From: Spirochaetaceae bacterium
Lineage (GTDB): Bacteria; Spirochaetota; Spirochaetia; DSM-27196; PWMO01
Direction: 5' to 3'
Assembly: GCA_007693485.1 (NCBI GenBank)
Contig: REDM01000083.1
Coordinates: 1 to 48,555 of the forward strand
DNA: 48,555 nt
Below are positions 43,499 to 48,555 of the stretch, in pieces (position 1 is the stretch's first letter; every line of letters begins with the position of its first letter). The notes under the pieces were generated by a model. The model searched no databases. It was not told where the DNA came from and saw only the letters and a program-made list of their open reading frames with translations. Position numbers and translations under genes: made by a program.

Positions 43499-43863
43499 AG
43501 CGGGTCTCCTTCATCGGCGTGTTTTCGCTCCATTCGCCGCATCCACCACTGGGTGGGCAGGCCCACCGCCAGCATGACGGCCGTTGCCCCAACCGCCAGC
43601 GAGACCACGATGGCGGGCCAGTTCTCGCCAAGCAAATTGAAGTAGACCATGACGCCCACGGAGGGCGGAACAAAGAGAAACGCCAGGTTATCCAGCAGCG
43701 TGTTGGTCGCCCCCTGGACCTGCTCCAGACGCACGATGCGCAGCGAAAGCGCGGCGGTCAGCAACAGCATTCCGATGACGTTTCCCGGCAGGGCGAGACC
43801 CAGCCCCGAGATTGCCTCTCCAATCAGGAGGAAGAGCATGAGAATTCCGATACCACCAAACAT
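43495..43863 (-). CDS. lrgA: LrgA/CidA family membrane protein
   Basis: A 122-residue protein with four membrane helices: GGIGILMLFLLIGEAISGLGLALPGNVIGMLLLTAAL, then LLDNLAFLFVPPSVGVMVYF, both standard for the holin-like LrgA/CidA family. It functions with LrgB. I chose the ATG at 43863. A GTG at 43890 would lie upstream of the -10 box of a very good promoter and could not be on that transcript. The ATG has no ribosome binding site and lies one nt from the predicted start point, so the message is probably leaderless. Confidence 0.93.
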   Translation of the reverse strand: MFGGIGILMLFLLIGEAISGLGLALPGNVIGMLLLTAALSLRIVRLEQVQGATNTLLDNLAFLFVPPSVGVMVYFNLLGENWPAIVVSLAVGATAVMLAVGLPTQWWMRRMERKHADEGDPL

Positions 43864-43870
43864 TGGGGCC

Positions 43871-43899
43871 ACTATAAGTGTGCTCGACACTCAGGTCAA
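43871..43899 (-). promoter_or_regulatory. Strong promoter of lrgAB (leaderless type)
   Basis: TTGACC (43899-43894) and TATAGT (43876-43871) are exactly 17 nt apart, each with one mismatch to consensus. The predicted start is at 43864, directly before the lrgA ATG. The divergent FkbM gene starts 45 nt away in the other direction. It has TACCAT (43931-43936) seven nt before its ATG but no good -35. Confidence 0.7.
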
Positions 43900-43943
43900 C
43901 ACGGCTCTGTTCGGCTGAGGGTTCATTTGGTACCATCACGCCC

Positions 43944-44660
43944 ATGGCCTACGCCCAGTTTGGAGAAGACGTCACGCTTCACCGGTTGATCCCCGACGGT
44001 GATGGCCTCTATGTAGAAATTGGCGGCAACGACGGGGTCACCGGAAGCAACACGCTCTTTTTCGAGGAGCTCGGTCATCCCTGCCTGGTGGTCGAACCGG
44101 TCCCCTACCTCGCCAACCAGATCCGGGCTCGCCGGAGCTGCGCCGTTGTCGAAGCCGCGGCGGACGAGCAAGACGGCGAAGCCGAGTTTCTGATTGCAAG
44201 CGGCGGAGACACGCTGTCAACGCTCAACAACGTCAACCGAGCGCTCTCGCGCATCGACGAGCACACCGGCGGAATAGAGGCCGTCCGGGTTCGCACCCGC
44301 ACGCTGGATTCGATACTGGAAGAAGTACGCGCGAACCGCGTCGAGCTGATTTCCATCGACGTGGAGGGAAACGAACTATCGGTTCTGCGCGGACTCACCC
44401 TCCAGCGGTGGCAGCCCCGGGTGCTCATTATCGAGGACAACTCGTTTGGTCGCGATCGACGCGTACGGGAGCACCTGGCAGGGCACGGGTACGTGCGCTT
44501 CCGCATCACCGGGGTGAACCACTGGTATTGCGGCTGCGGCGATCGGCGGCTCGATACCGTTCTGCACCGCCTGCAGTCGGTTCTGTTCGCGGCGCTGGTG
44601 CGGATTTACGGCACGGTGTCCGGGAGAGGCCGGGGCGCGGCGTCACCGGGTGCCGTATGA
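43944..44660 (+). CDS. FkbM family methyltransferase
   Basis: A 238-residue SAM-dependent methyltransferase of the FkbM type. MAYAQFGEDVTLHRLI is the usual N-terminus (S/A-Q-x-x-E/D-D). DGLYVEIGGNDGVTGSNTLFFEE is the SAM-binding loop with N in place of the common A. CLVVEPVPYLANQI follows, and VELISIDVEGNELSVLRGL is the FkbM signature D-V-E-G. Members O-methylate sugars, polyketides or glycans. No glycan cluster surrounds it, so the acceptor is unknown. The ATG at 43944 lacks a ribosome binding site; an earlier frame start at 43878 would sit inside the lrgA promoter. Its last 55 nt overlap the converging uvrA end. Confidence 0.9.
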   Translation: MAYAQFGEDVTLHRLIPDGDGLYVEIGGNDGVTGSNTLFFEELGHPCLVVEPVPYLANQIRARRSCAVVEAAADEQDGEAEFLIASGGDTLSTLNNVNRALSRIDEHTGGIEAVRVRTRTLDSILEEVRANRVELISIDVEGNELSVLRGLTLQRWQPRVLIIEDNSFGRDRRVREHLAGHGYVRFRITGVNHWYCGCGDRRLDTVLHRLQSVLFAALVRIYGTVSGRGRGAASPGAV

Positions 44661-47600
44661 GCAAGTACCTCCGCCAGAAACCGCCCCGTGTGCGAGCGAG
44701 GCTCGGCAGCCACTCGGTCCGGTGGCCCCGAGACCACCACATTGCCGCCCCCGGCGCCACCTTCCGGGCCCAGGTCGATGATCCAGTCGGCCTCGGCGAT
44801 CAGGTCGAGATTGTGCTCGATGACGATGACGCTGTTTCCCGCGTCGACCAGCCGGTGAATCACCTCGGCCAGGCGCTGGACGTCGGCCATATGCAGCCCG
44901 ATGGTAGGCTCGTCCAGAATGTAGAGGGCGCCACCGGGAGTAGCCGCGCCGGAAGCGGCGCCGCGGCGCGGGGCTTCCCCGGCGGTGCGCGCCTTGGCGA
45001 GTTCGGTTACCAGCTTGATGCGCTGTGCCTCGCCGCCGCTGAGGGTGGGACTCTGCTGGCCGAGACGCAGATAGCCAAGGCCCACATCGCAGAGCAGCTG
45101 CAGGGGGCGATGGATGCTCGGCTGGGCGGCGAAGAACTCCACCGCCTGCTCAATGCTCATCTCCAGCACATCGCTGATGCTCCGACCCTTGAACTCCACC
45201 TCAAGCGTGTCCGGGGTAAACCGCTTTCCCGCGCACGATTCGCAGATCACCGTGACGTTGGGGAGAAAACTCATCTCGATACGCTGCAGCCCCTGACCAC
45301 CGCAGCTTTCGCAACGCCCCCCGGTTGTGTTGAACGAGAAGCGGCTCGCGGTATACCCACGCATCCGGGACTCCGGCAGCCCGGCAAAGAGCTTGCGGAT
45401 GGCGTCCCAGATCCCCACGTAGGTCGCCGGTGTTGATCGCGGCGTCTTGCCGATGGGCGTCTGATCGACCTCCCGAATTGCGCTCACCAGACGGTGCCCG
45501 TCGATTCCGCGACAGCCGATCAGCGCCGGCGCGCTCTTCTTCCGACGGACTCCCGGCGCAAGCAGTGCGGCAAGGTTGCGGTGGAGCACGTCGCGGATGA
45601 GCGAGCTCTTGCCGCTGCCGCTGACACCGGTCACGCAGACAAAGCGTCCAAGCGGAATCTCGGCGTCGACATCGTTCAGATTGTGCAGGTCGGCACCCTG
45701 GATGATGATGGTGCCGCGATCCTCGACACGAGGCGGACGCGGCACCAGGGGATGGCGCGGCGGGTTTCGAAGGAAGGCCGCGGTGATCGATCGGCGATCC
45801 TTCAGAAAGGCGGCGGCAGTCCCTGCGAAGAGCACCTCGCCTCCGGTTACCCCTCCGCCGGGACCAAGGTCGATCACGTGTTCGGCGCGACGAATACTGG
45901 CCTCGTCATGCTCCACCACGACAACGGTGTTGCCCTTGCGCTGCAGACCGGTCAGGGTATCGAGGAGCATTGCGTTGTCACGCGCGTGAAGACCGATTGT
46001 CGGCTCGTCGAGCACGTAGCAGACGCCGCGCAGATTGGACCCCAGCTGCGACGCCAGGCGGATTCGCTGCGCTTCACCTCCCGAGAGCGTCGGCGCGGCG
46101 CGATCGAGCGGCAGATACCCAAGCCCCACCTGCTGTAGAAAACTGAGCCGCGACCGAAGCTCCGCCACGATATCGCGACCGATCGCCTCCTCCCGACCCT
46201 GCAGCTCCATCGCGGCAACGAGCTCGGCGGAATCATCCACACTGAGCGCAGCGACGTCGGTGATGGATCGGTTCCCGAAGCGCACGGCACGCGCCTGGGC
46301 GTTGAGGCGGGTTCCCGCGCACTCCGGGCAGGGCGCGGCGAGACGGTCCACCACCGAGATGTCGCCCCGCTCTTCCTCACCGGCGTCCGGCGGAACGGCG
46401 AGGCCGGTGCCGGTGCAGGTGGGACACCATCCGTGCCGCGAGTTGTAGGAAAACAGCCGTGGATCGGGCTCGGCGAATCCGGTACCGCAGCTCGGGCAGG
46501 CACGGCGGGTCGAGAAAACCACCGTGGACCCACCGGCAACCAGATGAAGAACGCCCTTCCCAAACCCAAGCGCCTTTCCTGCCGCCGCCGCAACGTCTCG
46601 CTCGACGCGCGCGGTAATCTTCATCTCGGCAACTGGCAACTCGATGGTGTGTTCCCGAAACCGGTCCAGGCGCGGCCACGAGTCGGTGGGCAGGAGCTCG
46701 CCGTCCACGCGCAGGTGCTCGTACCCCTTGGCGGCGGCCCAGCGTGCCAGATCGGTATAGTATCCCTTGCGACTTACCACCAGCGGTGCCAGCAGCTGCA
46801 CTGTGCGACCCCGGTAGTCGGTCAGGATCTGGGATACAACGGCGTCCGGCGTCTGGGGTTGAATGGCAACCTCACACTGCGGACAGTACTGCACACCCAG
46901 TTTCACAAACAGCAGACGCAGAAAGTGGTACACCTCGGTCACCGTGGCAACCGTACTCTTGTAGCCGCCGCGGGTAGTTCGCTGCTCAATGGCCACCGTC
47001 GGAGGCACCGCGAGCACTGCGTCCACATCGGGGCGCGCCGCCGGCTGCACAAACTGGCGTGCGTAGGCGTTGAGCGATTCCAGATAGCGGCGTTGTCCCT
47101 CGGCAAAGAGGATGTCGAATGCGATGGTGCTCTTTCCGCTGCCGCTCACGCCGGTAATCAGCGAAAAACTCCCAAGCGGGATCTTCAGGTCAATGTTTTT
47201 CAGGTTGTGCTCCCGAGCGTGGCGGATCTCGATGACATCATGGGAGACAACAGCCGGAGAGATCCCCGCCGTGGCGCGGTAGGCAGGCGGCGCTTCTGCC
47301 GCAAGGAGCGTCTCCGCGGCAGCGGAAGCACCGCCCGCCGCGTATTCCCGAAGCGCGCGGGCCGTGTGCCCTTCGCCCGCGACGATTGTTTGTGGCGGGC
47401 CCGCGGCCACGACCCGCCCGCCCCGATCTCCGCCCTCGGGACCAAGGTCGATGATCCAGTCGCTCGCGGCGATTACGTCGAGGTTGTGCTCAATCACCAC
47501 CACCGAGTGTCCCGCTTCCAGGAGGCGGCGGAACGCGATGAGCAGTACGGCGATGTCTTCAAAGTGAAGCCCGGTGGTTGGTTCGTCGAAGAGAAAAAGC

Positions 47601-48555
47601 AGGCTGCGTCCGGCGTTCTTCTTGCCCGCTGTCTCCGCGAGGTAGCCCGCCAGCTTGAGCCGTTGCGCCTCGCCACCGCTCAAGGTGGGCACCGGCTGAC
47701 CGAGGCGCAGGTAGCCGAGTCCAACGGCTCGAAGCGGTTCGAGGCCACGAAGCACCTTTGGGAAATCGGCAAAGTACTCGCACGCCCGATCAACCGTCAT
47801 CTCCAGGACATCGGCTATGCTCACCGCGGCAGGAAACCCCGGCCGGTCTTCGCTCAGCCTGATGTCGAGGATCTGCGATCGATACCGTGTACCATTGCAC
47901 TCGCTGCACCGCACGTAGACGTCGCTGAGAAACTGCATCTCGACGTGCTCGAAGCCGTTCCCTCCGCACGTGGGGCAGCGGCCGTTGCCGGAGTTGAAAC
48001 TGAAGGTGCCCGCGGTATACCCACGCTCCACCGCCTCCGGCTCCGCGGCGAAGAGGGCACGAATGGCCTCGAACGCCCCAACGTAGCTCGCGGGGTTGGA
48101 TCGCGTGGTCTTTCCAATGGAGGACTGATCGACCAGCACCACGTCGTCAATCTGCGAGATCCCGAGGATGGTGGTGCAGCGCCCGGGTGTATCTACCGGG
48201 CGACCCGTCATGGCCCGAATCCCGTTGTAGAGCACCTCCTCCATGAGAGTAGACTTCCCCGATCCACTGACACCGGTCAGGCACACCAGGGTATGCAGGG
48301 GCAGATCGACGTCGATCGATTTCAGGTTGTGCTCGGCAGCGCCCCGAATACCGATGCTCCCCGGGCGGGTTTCATCCGCGCGCGGCGTACCGGTGCGACC
48401 GGCGGGCAGGCTCACCGAGCGGCGGCCGGTGAGGTAGGCGGCCGTGAGTGATGTGCGCGATGCGAGTAGCTCAGGCAGCGATCCCTGAAAGACAATCTCC
48501 CCGCCCGCCTCTCCCGCTTGGGGCCCCATATCGATCACCAGGTCGGCTGCACGGA
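44606..48555 (-). CDS. uvrA: Tandem-fused double UvrA excinuclease subunit (N-terminus beyond window)
   Basis: The frame is open at the window edge and gives at least 1,316 residues, already far beyond the usual ~940 of UvrA. From about 47230 down to 44606 lies one complete UvrA: HAREHNLKNIDLKIPLGSFS, Walker A GVSGSGKSTIAF, the UvrB-binding region, zinc finger CPSC/CPTC, LSGGEAQRIRLASQLGSNL, the second Walker A GVSGSGKSSLI, zinc finger CESC/CESC and the last LSGGEAQRIKLVTELAK. Before it (48555-47231) stands the C-terminal half of another UvrA: GVSGSGKSTLMEEV, zinc finger CPTC/CSEC, LSGGEAQRLKLAGYLAE and LFLFDEPTTGLHFEDI. Both halves keep intact ATPase motifs. The protein would act as a covalent dimer in DNA damage recognition for nucleotide excision repair. 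A full-length estimate of ~1,800 residues is inference. It is alone on its strand here and overlaps the fkbM-type gene end. Confidence 0.92.
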   Translation of the reverse strand, partial: RAADLVIDMGPQAGEAGGEIVFQGSLPELLASRTSLTAAYLTGRRSVSLPAGRTGTPRADETRPGSIGIRGAAEHNLKSIDVDLPLHTLVCLTGVSGSGKSTLMEEVLYNGIRAMTGRPVDTPGRCTTILGISQIDDVVLVDQSSIGKTTRSNPASYVGAFEAIRALFAAEPEAVERGYTAGTFSFNSGNGRCPTCGGNGFEHVEMQFLSDVYVRCSECNGTRYRSQILDIRLSEDRPGFPAAVSIADVLEMTVDRACEYFADFPKVLRGLEPLRAVGLGYLRLGQPVPTLSGGEAQRLKLAGYLAETAGKKNAGRSLLFLFDEPTTGLHFEDIAVLLIAFRRLLEAGHSVVVIEHNLDVIAASDWIIDLGPEGGDRGGRVVAAGPPQTIVAGEGHTARALREYAAGGASAAAETLLAAEAPPAYRATAGISPAVVSHDVIEIRHAREHNLKNIDLKIPLGSFSLITGVSGSGKSTIAFDILFAEGQRRYLESLNAYARQFVQPAARPDVDAVLAVPPTVAIEQRTTRGGYKSTVATVTEVYHFLRLLFVKLGVQYCPQCEVAIQPQTPDAVVSQILTDYRGRTVQLLAPLVVSRKGYYTDLARWAAAKGYEHLRVDGELLPTDSWPRLDRFREHTIELPVAEMKITARVERDVAAAAGKALGFGKGVLHLVAGGSTVVFSTRRACPSCGTGFAEPDPRLFSYNSRHGWCPTCTGTGLAVPPDAGEEERGDISVVDRLAAPCPECAGTRLNAQARAVRFGNRSITDVAALSVDDSAELVAAMELQGREEAIGRDIVAELRSRLSFLQQVGLGYLPLDRAAPTLSGGEAQRIRLASQLGSNLRGVCYVLDEPTIGLHARDNAMLLDTLTGLQRKGNTVVVVEHDEASIRRAEHVIDLGPGGGVTGGEVLFAGTAAAFLKDRRSITAAFLRNPPRHPLVPRPPRVEDRGTIIIQGADLHNLNDVDAEIPLGRFVCVTGVSGSGKSSLIRDVLHRNLAALLAPGVRRKKSAPALIGCRGIDGHRLVSAIREVDQTPIGKTPRSTPATYVGIWDAIRKLFAGLPESRMRGYTASRFSFNTTGGRCESCGGQGLQRIEMSFLPNVTVICESCAGKRFTPDTLEVEFKGRSISDVLEMSIEQAVEFFAAQPSIHRPLQLLCDVGLGYLRLGQQSPTLSGGEAQRIKLVTELAKARTAGEAPRRGAASGAATPGGALYILDEPTIGLHMADVQRLAEVIHRLVDAGNSVIVIEHNLDLIAEADWIIDLGPEGGAGGGNVVVSGPPDRVAAEPRSHTGRFLAEVLAHTAPGDAAPRPLPDTVP

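Noticed and set aside
46433-48451. A 672-codon plus-strand open frame opposite uvrA
   Set aside because: The translation is rich in Arg/His/Gly with no domain. The minus strand encodes unmistakable UvrA motifs throughout.
1-48555. Mobile elements, integrases, CRISPR arrays, tRNA or rRNA genes
   Set aside because: No transposase or integrase motif, regularly spaced direct repeats, tRNA cloverleaf or rRNA-like stretch was found on either strand.

Overview
The window is GC-rich (roughly 60% by eye), about 92% coding, and carries 37 protein genes, two of them cut by the window edges. No rRNA, tRNA, CRISPR array or transposase is visible. It looks like a chromosomal segment of a free-living, metabolically versatile bacterium. 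I lean towards a GC-rich spirochaete (Spirochaetota): both solute-binding proteins end their signal peptides with the FAAGSRD / FAAGQAE style common in that phylum, and a propeller-type sensor kinase, a soluble chemoreceptor and a stand-alone parvulin fit. This is an inference, not proof.

Region 1 (1-15950, all minus strand) is a catabolic island. In transcription order it encodes an NCS2 nucleobase-type permease, a nitrilase-superfamily hydrolase, a tripartite tricarboxylate-type (TTT) transporter, an amidohydrolase/deaminase, an aldehyde dehydrogenase, a two-subunit TPP-dependent 2-oxoacid decarboxylase (sulfopyruvate/phosphonopyruvate decarboxylase type), a MarR-family regulator, a TRAP transporter, a second amidohydrolase, a dihydrodipicolinate-synthase-family aldolase, and finally an L-fucose-isomerase-like gene cut by the window start. 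A divergent ACMSD-type amidohydrolase/decarboxylase sits at 16161-17180. Four near-palindromic copies of a GTAAG-N3-TTAC-like motif lie in front of the permease, TTT and TRAP genes, so the island is probably one regulon of the MarR protein. The substrate cannot be named from sequence. The gene set suggests import of an N-containing (hetero)cyclic acid or a related carboxylate/sulfonate, deamination or hydrolysis, aldol cleavage or decarboxylation, and aldehyde oxidation.

Region 2 (17190-30773) holds a large secreted propeller/transglutaminase/TPR protein, a phosphofructokinase with hybrid ATP/PPi active-site residues, a CoA-disulfide-reductase-type flavoprotein with two rhodanese domains, a 1,114-residue propeller histidine kinase, a DUF4139 protein, and a cytoplasmic chemoreceptor with a C-terminal solute-binding-protein-like domain.

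Region 3 (30733-39100) is molybdenum-related. A three-gene xanthine-dehydrogenase-type hydroxylase lies divergent from a MocA-like cofactor nucleotidyltransferase, then come an AbrB/PemK toxin-antitoxin pair and a FecCD/BtuCD-type ABC importer that may bring in molybdate.

Region 4 (39118-48555) has a parvulin, a cation/proton antiporter fused to a PTS EIIA-Ntr domain and coupled to an outer-membrane-type protein, an unlisted 31-residue Lys/Ala/Pro-rich peptide gene, lrgAB, an FkbM methyltransferase and the C-terminal ~1,316 residues of a tandem-fused double UvrA. Two further themes are convergent gene ends that touch or overlap, and several promoters whose -10 box lies 6-8 nt before the start codon, predicting leaderless mRNAs.
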